From DASWOJ01 sp964250755 (GTDB lineage: Bacteria > Pseudomonadota > Alphaproteobacteria > Acetobacterales > Acetobacteraceae), in the NCBI GenBank assembly GCA_964250755.1, contig CAXUHB010000010.1, forward strand, positions 49,169-113,168: a stretch of 64,000 nucleotides of DNA, in the 5' to 3' direction. Made by a program: the position numbers and the translations under genes. The stretch's first letter is position 1, and each line of letters opens with the position of its first letter. Shown here in pieces: positions 51,180 through 59,364 of this stretch. The notes beneath the pieces are model-generated. The model was not told the DNA's origin. It made no database searches and saw nothing but the letters and a program-made list of their open reading frames with translations.

Positions 51180-51896
51180 CTATGGCTCCCGCTCGGCGAC
51201 GGCCACATGGTTGAAGTCGCGTTCGTAGTTGATCCCCTCCTTACCTTCGTTACCCGCATGGTGGCTGACGCCGTTGGGCTCGATGAACATGGCCTCGCCG
51301 CACTCCCGGCAGAGCATCCCCTCCGGCACGGCCGACACCTCGGCCAGGTAGGCGCGCAGCCGCCCCGCGACATCCGGATCGGCCTTGATCTCCCGGTCCA
51401 CGAAGTCCAGCAGCAAGGCGGCGTCCGTCTCGGGCCGCCAGCCCTGCCCGGCCGAGACAGGGACGAAGATGTCCTGTGCCGGCTCGGCGGGCGCGCTGAG
51501 CCGCGCGACCTGGTCTGCAATCCAGTGCTCGCAGTCCAGCCAGGCCACGCTCTCCCGCTTGCCGAGGTCGAGCACCTGCGCGCCGCCGCCGAACCCGTCC
51601 AGCCGTGCCCGCGAGCAGGTGCAAGCCCACTGGAAGCCCCACAGCCCCTTGAGGTCGAAGCGCTCGGCGCAGCGCAGGGCGAAGGCGATGACGTTCTCGA
51701 CGTCGGCGCTCTCGCCGGCGTGCAGCCAGAGGCTCGCCCCGCCTGGCAGGACGTGTGCCTCGGCCTCGAAGCCGACCGCCTCGCCCCTCCGCTCCTTCTC
51801 CTTGGCGAACCGCCGGTAGAGGGTGAGCGCCGGCTTGACGTTCCCGGGGCAGCCAACCGGGAACAGGGTGGACAAGGGCCTGTGGTAGTTCGCCAT
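51180..51896 (-). CDS. Paralogue B with added Cys-rich motif
   Basis: A 238-residue relative of the 44.6-kb protein, sharing the start, the central FALRCAERFDLKGLWGF block, the GGGAQVLDLG block and the REP end. Before the last 30 residues it has an extra segment with CRECGEAMFIEPNGVSHHAG, a likely zinc site (CxxC plus His), absent from the other copy. The pair looks like a duplication with gain or loss of a metal-binding module. Function unknown. Confidence 0.75.
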   Translation of the reverse strand: MANYHRPLSTLFPVGCPGNVKPALTLYRRFAKEKERRGEAVGFEAEAHVLPGGASLWLHAGESADVENVIAFALRCAERFDLKGLWGFQWACTCSRARLDGFGGGAQVLDLGKRESVAWLDCEHWIADQVARLSAPAEPAQDIFVPVSAGQGWRPETDAALLLDFVDREIKADPDVAGRLRAYLAEVSAVPEGMLCRECGEAMFIEPNGVSHHAGNEGKEGINYERDFNHVAVAEREP

Positions 51897-51977
51897 GTGA
51901 GAGGGTCTCCAAAAACGCGGAGGTCCCGCGCGATGGCGGGCCTTCCAGGTCGGTCGGTGTGGATTGGAGGCAGGCGT

Positions 51978-52235
51978 TCAGATGGAGGCAGCTTTCAGCG
52001 CAGGCTGGCCCTTGGTGAACGTCCGCATCCAGGCGTCCTGGCCCAGGCTGCCGCGGAGGCTGGCGGCGTCGAAGCCGAACGACGCCACGAGGGCGCGGAC
52101 GTCGGCAACGGTCCTCGCCTCGGATCGGGTATGGCCGAAGCAGGCGCCCATGATCTCGGTGAGCCTGGTCCTGCGGGAACCGTCCGGTTCCTGCTCGTAG
52201 CGGGACGGCAGCGCAGTCAACGTGAACTGTGCCAA
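51978..52235 (-). CDS. Small plasmid protein, unknown
   Basis: An 85-residue protein with strands then helices (FTLTALPSRYEQEPDGS, ARTVADVRALVASFGFD). Not recognised. It lies between the DUF5983-like gene and paralogue B, in the same direction. Confidence 0.6.
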   Translation of the reverse strand: MAQFTLTALPSRYEQEPDGSRRTRLTEIMGACFGHTRSEARTVADVRALVASFGFDAASLRGSLGQDAWMRTFTKGQPALKAASI

Positions 52236-52335
52236 GCTGATCTCCTGTGAGGGGGCGCCCGTGGTCCGCCCCCCCCTGTGGCGACGGACCAGTTCGGGCG
52301 CGGGTGGGCAGGTGCAGGGCGCTGCAGCGCCGGCG

Positions 52336-52731
52336 TCAGAGTCCGGCGGTGATGGCGCGGCACCGGAACGCCGGGTGCAGCACCGGCAGGCCGGGCGTCA
52401 GCGGGGCGTCGCAGTCGAACACGATGACGTCGCAGCTGAGGCCGCAGGCGAGCCGCTGCACGGCTGCCAGGTCTTCCGGCACCGGCCCGACGATCGGCTC
52501 CGGGACGTAGACGAGCCAGCCGTAGCAGGTGCGTCCCCCGGCGAGGCCGAGGCGGTCCCGCCTGGCCGGGTCGTGCATCCGGTCCAGGTTGCGCCGCCCA
52601 TGGTCGGCCGTCTCCGCGTCGAGCCAGGCCCACGTCGCCGGCGAGAGGTGGCCGGGGCACACGTCCAGGAAGGCGCGCACGTCCGTCCGCGCCGGGGCTA
52701 TGGAGGGGCAGCCGGGAACATGGGAAGTCAT
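52336..52731 (-). CDS. DUF5983-like plasmid protein
   Basis: A 131-residue protein. The pattern LSPATWAWLDAETADHG, YGWLVYVPEP, then CDVIVFDCDAPL is what I recall for DUF5983, small proteins frequent next to antirestriction genes on plasmids. Its ATG overlaps the stop of the DUF6915-like gene. Confidence 0.7.
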   Translation of the reverse strand: MTSHVPGCPSIAPARTDVRAFLDVCPGHLSPATWAWLDAETADHGRRNLDRMHDPARRDRLGLAGGRTCYGWLVYVPEPIVGPVPEDLAAVQRLACGLSCDVIVFDCDAPLTPGLPVLHPAFRCRAITAGL

Positions 52732-53144
52732 GGCGCTGCCCCCGTGATGGCTGTCCGCGGGACGGGCTGTTCCATCCCGGGCAGGCCCTGCCGCTGCAGC
52801 AGGCCCTCGCTGTCGGGGATGCTTGGGGTGCGCCCCATCCAGGGCTTCGGCCGGATGGCCCGCACCCAGTCCGCGAAGGACGGGATGCGGCCGAGGTCCT
52901 CCAGCACGTGCTGCTCGCCGATCAGCCGCACCGGGACGATCCGTCCGGTGCTGAGCGTGACCGTGACGCCGAACAGCTGCTCGGCCAGGAAGATGCCCTC
53001 GGCGTGGTGCCGCAGCGCCCGGTGCCGGAAATCGGCGACGATCTCCTTGCTGCGGTCGAACCAGGTGTGGATGGCGATGGTGTCGTCGGGCGTACTGCCC
53101 CAGCGCCGGGCCGAGGACACCGCATGGTGGTAGCTGTGCGCCAT
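52728..53144 (-). CDS. DUF6915-like plasmid protein
   Basis: A 138-residue protein starting MAHSYHHAVSSARRWG, with IHTWFDRSKEIVADFRHRAL and VRLIGEQHVLEDLGRIPSF, a very characteristic set for DUF6915. Many His suggest a metal or a nucleic-acid ligand. The C-terminal 30 residues are less conserved. Works in an unknown way in plasmid leading regions. Confidence 0.78.
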   Translation of the reverse strand: MAHSYHHAVSSARRWGSTPDDTIAIHTWFDRSKEIVADFRHRALRHHAEGIFLAEQLFGVTVTLSTGRIVPVRLIGEQHVLEDLGRIPSFADWVRAIRPKPWMGRTPSIPDSEGLLQRQGLPGMEQPVPRTAITGAAP

Positions 53145-53155
53145 GCGTGCCTCCC

Positions 53156-53617
53156 CTAGAACTCGTGCCGGTGATGGTCGCTGGCCGTGTAGCGCTCGTT
53201 GTAGTCGAGCGTGATGGCCTGGCCGGCCACGGCGAAGGTGAACTCGCCATGGGCGCCGTCGCCCTCATCCCAGCCGTCGTGGACCCGTTCGAGAAGGTCG
53301 TAGGCCATGCTGTCGATGACCTCGCGCAGGCCGCACGCCTCGGTCACGGTGGCCAGCGTGTCGAAGTCCACGTCCGCCAGCGCAACGCGGGCATCTGGCA
53401 GCGCAGTGTCGGACCCGGCGGCATCGTAGTCGGACACGTCCTCGATCTGGCCGGCGTCGCCGCTGCCGTCGAAGGTCACGACCACGGTCCCAACACCGGC
53501 TGCGGCCAGCACGTCGAACAACGCTGCCTTGTTGCCGCCCTGCACCTCCCGCCGTCTGGCCTGGTAGGCCGCTAGCCTGGTGGTGTAGGCGTTGTAGTCC
53601 TCGCCGACTCCGCTCAT
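53156..53617 (-). CDS. DUF6878-like plasmid protein
   Basis: A 153-residue protein with the DUF6878-type pattern: an N-terminal helix, ALFDVLAAAGVGTVVVTFDG, then LLERVHDGWDEGDGAHGEF and ITLDYNERY ending HEF. Acidic. It is coupled to the small membrane protein upstream (ATGA) and lies 11 bp before the DUF6915-like gene. Confidence 0.78.
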   Translation of the reverse strand: MSGVGEDYNAYTTRLAAYQARRREVQGGNKAALFDVLAAAGVGTVVVTFDGSGDAGQIEDVSDYDAAGSDTALPDARVALADVDFDTLATVTEACGLREVIDSMAYDLLERVHDGWDEGDGAHGEFTFAVAGQAITLDYNERYTASDHHRHEF

Positions 53618-53766
53618 CGCCGGGCCTCCGGGACGGGGGCCGCAGCGGTATGGTCGCGGTTGGACACCAGGCCCGGGGTGGCGAGCGCCAGCCAGAGCAG
53701 GATCGCCATCACCAGCCCGCCACCGATGCCGCGCAGTATCCTGCCCGCTCCTGGTTCTATTCTCAT
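53614..53766 (-). CDS. 50-residue membrane protein
   Basis: One membrane segment (GGGLVMAILLWLALATPG) after a basic start, then a short polar tail. Resembles the 46.4-kb micro-protein in plan and in ATPGLVSNR. First gene of a unit with the DUF6878-, DUF6915- and DUF5983-like genes. Confidence 0.6.
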   Translation of the reverse strand: MRIEPGAGRILRGIGGGLVMAILLWLALATPGLVSNRDHTAAAPVPEARR

Positions 53767-53815
53767 CGCCTTGCTCCCGCTGCTGATGTCTCGTTCTCCG
53801 AGACCCCCTCGCCGG

Positions 53816-53902
53816 GCTGCTGCGCCCCGGGCGGGGCAAGGGCGCGCCGCTCGGCGCGGGCCGCGTGCGGCCGCACCCTTGCGGCGGCCGGGGCGCAGCA
53901 GC
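53816..53902 (-). promoter_or_regulatory. Leading-region hairpin element at 53.8 kb
   Basis: Perfect 15-bp outer stem GCTGCTGCGCCCCGG (53816-53830) with CCGGGGCGCAGCAGC (53888-53902). Core GCAAGGG (53836) with CCCTTGC (53876-53882). It lies 50 bp before the ATG, as in the 46.6-kb copy. The stretch from 53903 to 54286 contains no gene. Confidence 0.62.
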
Positions 53903-54286
53903 AGGCCTACCTCCACTCGTCGGCCTCCTGCCTTCTCCTTCCGGCCTCCCGTCGTCCCGCCGAGCCCTTTGTCGAGCCGACTCTGCTGGAGCATCCGTTT
54001 GGACGCACTTGCATCCCTCGGTGGTGGCTTGAAGCGCCCTTGTCGGATTGACCTACGCTAGTCCCATCCGAAGAGTCCCCGCTGGCACCCGATCATGCCG
54101 GTCCTTGGCCTGCCGATCTCAGATGTCCGCCGTCTCGGGGGTGCTTGCATGGGCTGCCTGAAGGCGGCGGTGCGGTGACTCGGAACGGCCTGCCGGTCTG
54201 CATCGGAACGGTGGGATGTGTGAGTCGGCTGCTGTCAGGCGATGGCGGCTGCTGTGCTCATGACTAGCGGGTGGCCAGCATGGGCC

Positions 54287-54320
54287 GGAACCAGGCTCCA
54301 CACGCGGAACCAGACTCCAC
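54287..54320 (+). repeat. Two iterons at the 3' end of repA
   Basis: GGAACCAGGCTCCAC (54287-54301) and GGAACCAGACTCCAC (54306-54320), 19 bp apart start to start, just past the repA stop. They match the cluster upstream of repA and may act in copy control (handcuffing). Confidence 0.75.
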
Positions 54321-54322
54321 GC

Positions 54323-55222
54323 CTACATCTTGGGAACTGCGGGACGCGATGGCCGCAGGATCAGTCCTCGCTCGTCCACTGACACGCGGGCATCGGGATA
54401 CGCCGCCATCGCGAGTTCGAGGCACTCGATGAAGTGCGAGCGGAACTTGCGTATGAGCTGGAACCCTGCCCCGAACTGGGCGTGCAGCGCAGGCCAGCTG
54501 ACTGACACGTCCCTGTTCAGGGCGTGGAGTCTGTAGGCGAGCCAGATGTAGACATCGATCACCATGGAGCGTGGCCCAATGGCGCGAAGGCCCGACTCGC
54601 TGACCGGCACAGGGTGTTCGCGCAGCGCCCGGTAGAACTCCTCGTTGAGGAGCACGCGGTCGTTCCAGAGTGCGGGTTGATCGGTGTCGACGCCAGCCAT
54701 TGTGATGCTGCCGTCCACGAAGCCGCCGTGCTTCATGACTTCCACCTCGCCCTTGGAGGCGAAGAACTGAAGGCGGCAACTTGAAATCCGGCGCGCTTGC
54801 TCCGCCACCATCCGGTACGTCGTGCCGCCGATGCTGAGGCCCATGGTGCCGAGCCAGACCCTCATGGAACGCCCGAGCTCGATTTCCCGGCTTCCAGTAC
54901 GCACGGCCTCGCTTTGAAGGAAGAGCAGGATGAAGCGCGCGTAGGAGCCGTATGGGACCCCGATCGGTTTCCCGGTCCTGTCCCGGCCCGACTCAAGCAG
55001 CAATGTCACGTTATGGCCTTCCCGCCTCCAGAACAGTTCCTGGAGCGGCTTATGTGGCAGGGACGTCAACGCGAACCCGCTGTAAGTGAAGCCCATCTTC
55101 TCAGCATCCTCGCTGAGCACGCGGTAGGCGGCCTCCACAAGGGCCCGCTCATGCTTGGATGCCGCCTGTCTGCGCGCTTCGCTGACGCCATCCCGGAGGA
55201 TCAGTTGATGTATGCTTGCCAT
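54323..55222 (-). CDS. repA: Plasmid replication initiator (RepA_C family)
   Basis: A 299-residue initiator. The pattern YGSYARFILLFLQSEAV, LGRSMRVWLGTMGL, then VLLNEEFYRALREHPVPV and a winged-helix-like end matches plasmid-encoded RepA proteins of the PF04796 type. It is flanked on both sides by the same 15-bp iterons, which it should bind to start replication and to repress itself. The ATG at 55222 is preferred; a GTG 30 nt upstream is in frame. Confidence 0.88.
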   Translation of the reverse strand: MASIHQLILRDGVSEARRQAASKHERALVEAAYRVLSEDAEKMGFTYSGFALTSLPHKPLQELFWRREGHNVTLLLESGRDRTGKPIGVPYGSYARFILLFLQSEAVRTGSREIELGRSMRVWLGTMGLSIGGTTYRMVAEQARRISSCRLQFFASKGEVEVMKHGGFVDGSITMAGVDTDQPALWNDRVLLNEEFYRALREHPVPVSESGLRAIGPRSMVIDVYIWLAYRLHALNRDVSVSWPALHAQFGAGFQLIRKFRSHFIECLELAMAAYPDARVSVDERGLILRPSRPAVPKM

Positions 55223-55261
55223 GACCCCGCCAATGAGCCTGGTTCGGTCCACAGCGTCAAT

Positions 55262-55439
55262 GTGGAGCCTGGTTCCGCGAGCTAATTGAAGGGTAATAGA
55301 TTCTAAGTATTAGCTTGTGGAACCAGAGTCCACGGGACGACTCGCCTTTAGGGAACCAAACTCCACAGAAGCGGAACCAGAGTCCACGGGATATCTTCTG
55401 GGCCTGTGGATGCGCGAACCCAGTGTGGAGTCTGGTTCC
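55262..55439. other. Replication origin: iteron cluster upstream of repA
   Basis: Five 15-bp iterons: 55262-55276 (reverse), 55319-55333, 55352-55366 and 55373-55387 (forward), 55425-55439 (reverse); consensus GGAACCAGASTCCAC. A degenerate copy lies at 55235. Between the first two is a short AT-rich stretch (ATTGAAGGGTAATAGATTC), a likely melting region. Together with the two copies downstream of repA this defines oriV. Confidence 0.82.
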
Positions 55440-55574
55440 GCCTGCTGCTGCCCCGAGTCCCTGGCCAGCGGCGGACAGGCCAGACCGGAGGTGCCGGGCT
55501 TGATGCAAGCCCAGCGTCTTGGGATCACCTCACAGGACGGAGAAGGTTTCCCGCCAAGGGCAGCCCTCCCGTGG

Positions 55575-55787
55575 TCAGCCGAACAGGTCGCTGACCCGCA
55601 GGCGCTTGCCGCTGACTTCGACCAGGCCATTGTTGCGCAGCAGGGCCAGCTTGCTGTTCCAACGCCCGCCGGTCGGCTTCTTGCCCAGCGCCGCGGCGAG
55701 GTCGGCCGGCTTTGTGTAGCGCCCGCCGTGGCTGGCGAGCCTGCGCAGCATCTCCGGCGCTGGGCTGGGCCGCCGCTCGCACCACAC
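55575..55787 (-). pseudogene. Winged-helix fragment, remnant of a larger ATPase gene
   Basis: A 70-codon frame (from a GTG) reads CERRPSPAPEMLRRLASHGG, then TKPADLAAALGKKPTGGRWN and ALLRNNGLVEVSGKRLRV. It resembles the C-terminal winged-helix domain that ends many HerA-like plasmid ATPases. The frame stays open to about 55875 without a start. Probably a leftover, perhaps of a relative of the 60.9-kb gene, which itself lacks such an end. Confidence 0.5.
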
Positions 55788-56687
55788 CGCCAGCCGCTCT
55801 CCCGGGGTGGACGGTGCCGACGGCGCCTCGCCGGCGGCGCCGTGCCCGTCGGGCTGGCCGCGACCAGGTGATCACCGGGACGCACACGTATGCGCCCGGG
55901 GAGGGGCGGATCATCCCTGAGGAGACCCTTGCAGCAGCCCACCCAGCCGTTGGATCGCTTTTACGTAAAGACGTGTAGGCGCAAGACTGTCTTACATAAC
56001 GATGCCAAGATGAACGGGCGGAGCTGCGCAGAGCTGCAGCTACGCGTGAACGATATGCGGCCCTCACTTCATGGATCGCTTGTCGGAGGCACAGCCTGAC
56101 CTGATTCTGCGTCGTAGATCCGCTGGGAACGGCGCTGACCGCTCCGGAGAGCCGCGCTTGCAATGCGCACGCGCCACGGCAGGTGTCTGCACGACCCTTC
56201 GAGACCTCAGCCCAGCTGGTGACGGCTGATCCGAGCAGGTGGCAGCAGGACCCAAGTGGGCACCGTCGCACAGACGCCTTTGCGCCTTTGCGTAAAGACG
56301 TAGTGTTGCAGAGATGTCTGACACCTGGATTGGCGATGCAACCGAGGCTGGAGCAAGCCTCAGCTCTGGATCAGCCACTTGCGCCGATGCTCATGCCAGC
56401 ACCTCGGCAGCACTTGCACCCCTGCCCCGGGCGGGGCTGACCACGCCATCGAGAGTGCTTGACGCCAAGCAAGCAAGCTGCAAAGCCAGCTACACGTCTT
56501 TACACACACCCGACTTTGCTTTGGGCGCAACTTAGCTTTAGGGCAATAGCGCGCAAGCGGCGGCGGGCGCAGAAGGACTCCAGGTTCATGGCTTCATGCT
56601 GCAACCTGGCCGGCCGGGATGAGATTTCTTAAGCAGTCAGGGATCTTACGTCTCGACGTAAAGACATCTATGCGTACATCTTGGAGT

Positions 56688-57035
56688 CTAGTCGTAAGTT
56701 CGTCGGGCTGGCGGAGGCGGCACGAGCTCATCTTCAGGGATGGCGTGGCCCTGGGCGTGCAGGAGCTTCGCAAGCCACCGCCTGATGCCGCCGTGCTCCG
56801 CACTTGCCTGCTGGACTGCCTTGGCGAGCGCCCGGCTCGCGCGAAAGTTGACGAGGACCGTCTTTCCCGAGGGCGATGGGGCAGGGGAGGATGCAGCCGC
56901 CGCCGGTTTTCCCGATGGCGGCGCCCTGGTGGTCGGCAGGTGAGCGACCGCGCCGGCCAGCTTTGCCGTCAGCTCCGCTGGGTCCTCGCTGGGCAACCCA
57001 GGTTCCATCTCGAAGCGTTTGACCTTCAGCGCCAT
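56688..57035 (-). CDS. Small partition partner candidate (ParG/ParB-like role)
   Basis: A 115-residue protein whose ATG overlaps the parA stop (ATGA). The N-terminal half is Pro/Ala-rich and disordered. The C-terminal half (TVLVNFRASRALAKAVQQAS, then GIRRWLAKLLHAQGH) looks like a strand-helix-helix, compatible with a ribbon-helix-helix DNA-binding fold. Such small proteins act as the centromere-binding partner in type Ib partition operons. Confidence 0.65.
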   Translation of the reverse strand: MALKVKRFEMEPGLPSEDPAELTAKLAGAVAHLPTTRAPPSGKPAAAASSPAPSPSGKTVLVNFRASRALAKAVQQASAEHGGIRRWLAKLLHAQGHAIPEDELVPPPPARRTYD

Positions 57036-57706
57036 CAGGCCGCAGCCTGGCGGACCAAGGGTTTGCTGGGCAGCACCCTCAATCCGATCAGCTCCGCGAT
57101 GACCGCCTCCGCCTCCATCGCCGTCCTGCATCCGGGCGGAACCACGCCTGTGAAGCTGATCTTGGCAACGTCGGCTGATACCGACATGTGCTGCGCAAGG
57201 GTTGCGAGCCCCTCCTGTTCGAGGTCCTCGGCCGCTGCACGTTCGGCCAACCCCTTCGGGTTCCACCGCGTTCGTATCACGCGGGCAGGGATGTCGCGTC
57301 CTCGCACTTTGGCGAAGCTGGAGGTCTGGCGCGCCGTCTTAACCGCCTCGGCAATGCTCGAGCGGTCAGGCATGCATGGGATCAGGACGACGTCCGCGAC
57401 CCCGATCGCCATGCCGGCGGTCTGGTTGCCGAAGCCGGCCGTGTCGATCAACACGACGTCGTGGCAGTCGGCCTGCGCGAGTGCATGATGCACGATCTCT
57501 TCATGGCTGATTTCCGAGGTGCAGGTGAAGGCTGCCCCCTCGTAGGTCGTCCTGAACCACCGCGCGAAGGATTGGTTGGGGTCCGCGTCGATGACACCCG
57601 CCCGGTAGCCACGCCCAGCCAGCACGGCAGACAGGACGGTCACGAGCCCTGTCTTCATGGTGCCGCCTTTTCCGGAGGCCACCGTCACAACCTTGCCTCT
57701 GCCCAC
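57035..57706 (-). CDS. parA: ParA-type partition ATPase
   Basis: A 223-residue ParA/MinD-like ATPase. The GTG at 57706 has GGAGG 5 nt upstream. The deviant Walker A SGKGGTMKT is at residues 11-19, the switch region has DADPNQSFARWF, and Walker B is DVVLIDTAGFG. The length and the small downstream partner fit a type Ib partition system. The 12-bp repeats lie directly upstream, where the operator should be. Confidence 0.92.
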   Translation of the reverse strand: MGRGKVVTVASGKGGTMKTGLVTVLSAVLAGRGYRAGVIDADPNQSFARWFRTTYEGAAFTCTSEISHEEIVHHALAQADCHDVVLIDTAGFGNQTAGMAIGVADVVLIPCMPDRSSIAEAVKTARQTSSFAKVRGRDIPARVIRTRWNPKGLAERAAAEDLEQEGLATLAQHMSVSADVAKISFTGVVPPGCRTAMEAEAVIAELIGLRVLPSKPLVRQAAA

Positions 57707-58074
57707 AACGGCCTCCGCACAGACGTAAAGCACGCCATTCGCGTAGCAGCAAAGGCGTAAAGACGCAATGCCGGCTATATTGCTATACGGTGCCACACCG
57801 ATGCACGTCTTTACGTCTATGCACCCTTCAACGAAGTTGGCGTGGTGTCGCTTGGCACCGGCCCGGAAACGTGTCCGCAAATGCCGGAGGCCTCGACGGG
57901 GGGCGAGGCATGCCCGCCCTCTGCAAGAATGCGGCATCATTGCGTCCGCCCGGTTTGGTGCCGTGCCCGCCGCCGGCTGGGAGGCGGCCGGTGAGCGCGC
58001 CGGCCATCCGCCGGAGCCGGCAGCGGGGCAGGGGAGGGGCCGCAATAGTCTGGCACGCTCCTGTGCGCCGGGGC

Positions 58075-58513
58075 GACAATCAGGGCATCGCGGAACATGT
58101 CGGTGCTGCGGTCCGGCGCCGTTCCGTCCGACCCCAGGAACACCGTCACCCCCCGGTCCAGCAGTCGCGGCACCGGGCAATAGCCGCGCACCGACGCAAT
58201 GGCGGAGGGGTTGTGGACCACCGCCGTCCCCGTGGCGCACAGGGCGTCCACGTCCGCATCCGTCAGGTCCGTGCAGTGCGACATGAAGGCGTCCGGCCCC
58301 AGCAGGCCGAACATGCGGTCCGCCATCTCCAGGCTGCCGGCACGGTGCCCGCCCTGGTGGAACAGCGCGCCGTGGCGCCGGCCCAGATCGCGTATGGCGC
58401 GGCCCTGGCGCTCGATCAGCGCCATGTTGGCCTGGTCGTGCGCGGCGGCTCTTGGGCATGGGGAACATCTCGGACGAAAGCGTCAGGGTGTCACCAGACA
58501 GGGTCAGTCCCAC
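58075..58513 (-). pseudogene. Amidohydrolase fragment
   Basis: A piece of an amidohydrolase (AtzA/TrzN/SsnA-like): AAHDQANMALIERQGRAI, DAFMSHCTDLTDADVDAL, AVVHNPSAIASVRGYCPVP and FLGSDGTAPDRSTDMFRDA. A frameshift near 58455 separates an upstream scrap (LTLSSEMFP). Both the N-terminus and the C-terminal third are missing. It is a chromosomal-type remnant; the frame runs on to 57937 without similarity. Confidence 0.7.
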
Positions 58514-59364
58514 CCCTCATATGGGCGGACCTGGAAGGCGCTATACGCTCCAGTCGGGGCGGGGCTCGCGCGGCTTGACCACCTCCGCATCAAACTTCTG
58601 GAGAACGTCAACCTGGCCCTTGCGATGGACCCTATTGCCGATGTCGAAGCAGACACGAAGGGACCGACGCTGAAGCCATTCCGGCCGTGGGTGGTAGGCG
58701 TACCAAGCAGTAAGGGTTGAGCTTTGCACATCGAATCCCGCTAAAGTCCAAGAATGACCCCTCCATCTCTCCACGGCGCAAGGCGGCTGGCATGAGGAAG
58801 CCCTTGCTGAACAAAGCAGCCTTGACCCTGAGCTGGCTGCTGGCCCTGCTGCCGGCCGCACCCCTACAGGCCGCGGAGCTTCAGGTGCTGGCGGGCGGCT
58901 CCATGGTCGGGGTGCTCGGCGACCTCGGCCCGCAGTTCGAGCGCGCGTCCGGCCACAAGCTCGTCATCTACTTCGCCGGCACCCCCGACCTGGTCAGGCG
59001 CGCCACGTCCGGCGTGCCGTTCGATCTCGGCGTCGTTCCGTCCGAGGTGATGGGGGATGCGGCCGCCCGGGCACGGTTCGCGCCCGGCCCAACGACCGAC
59101 ATCGCCCGCGTCGGCTACGGCGTCACGATCCGGGCCGGCGCTCCCAGGCCCGACATCGGCACACCGGACGCGTTGAGGCAGGCGCTGCTGCACGCGCAGT
59201 CGGTCGCCCTGGTGCCGGACAGCGCAGCAGGCGTCCAGGTGCTGCGGGTGTTCGAGCGCCTTGGCATCTCCGAGGCGATGAGGGCCAAGATCAGACCGCA
59301 GGCTGCTCCGGCGCAGATCGCGCCGGCGGTCGCACGGGGAGAGGCCGAGCTTGGGATGTTCCTA

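Larger units (their letters stand above)
55963..57816. repeat. Dispersed 12-bp repeats around the parA operon
   Basis: Consensus ACGTAAAGACGT. Copies: 55963-55974, 56290-56301, 56494-56505 (reverse), 56656-56667, 57722-57733 (partial), 57755-57766 and 57805-57816 (reverse). They sit in the gene-free stretch 55800-56687 and just upstream of parA, so they may be the centromere/operator of this partition system. No other gene is supported in 55800-56687. Confidence 0.65.

Noticed and set aside
25232..53902. Reading the repeated hairpins as a CRISPR array or as simple REP sequences
   Set aside because: Copies are single, kilobases apart, upstream of genes and share long loop blocks as well as stems; a CRISPR array needs regular spacing, and REP elements usually lie downstream or between convergent genes.
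58560..58720. Plus-strand frame ending LALAMDPIADVEADTKGPTL and PFRPWVVGVPSSKG
   Set aside because: It reads like a real protein end but has no start or upstream homologous part; it may be another gene scrap, not enough to annotate.
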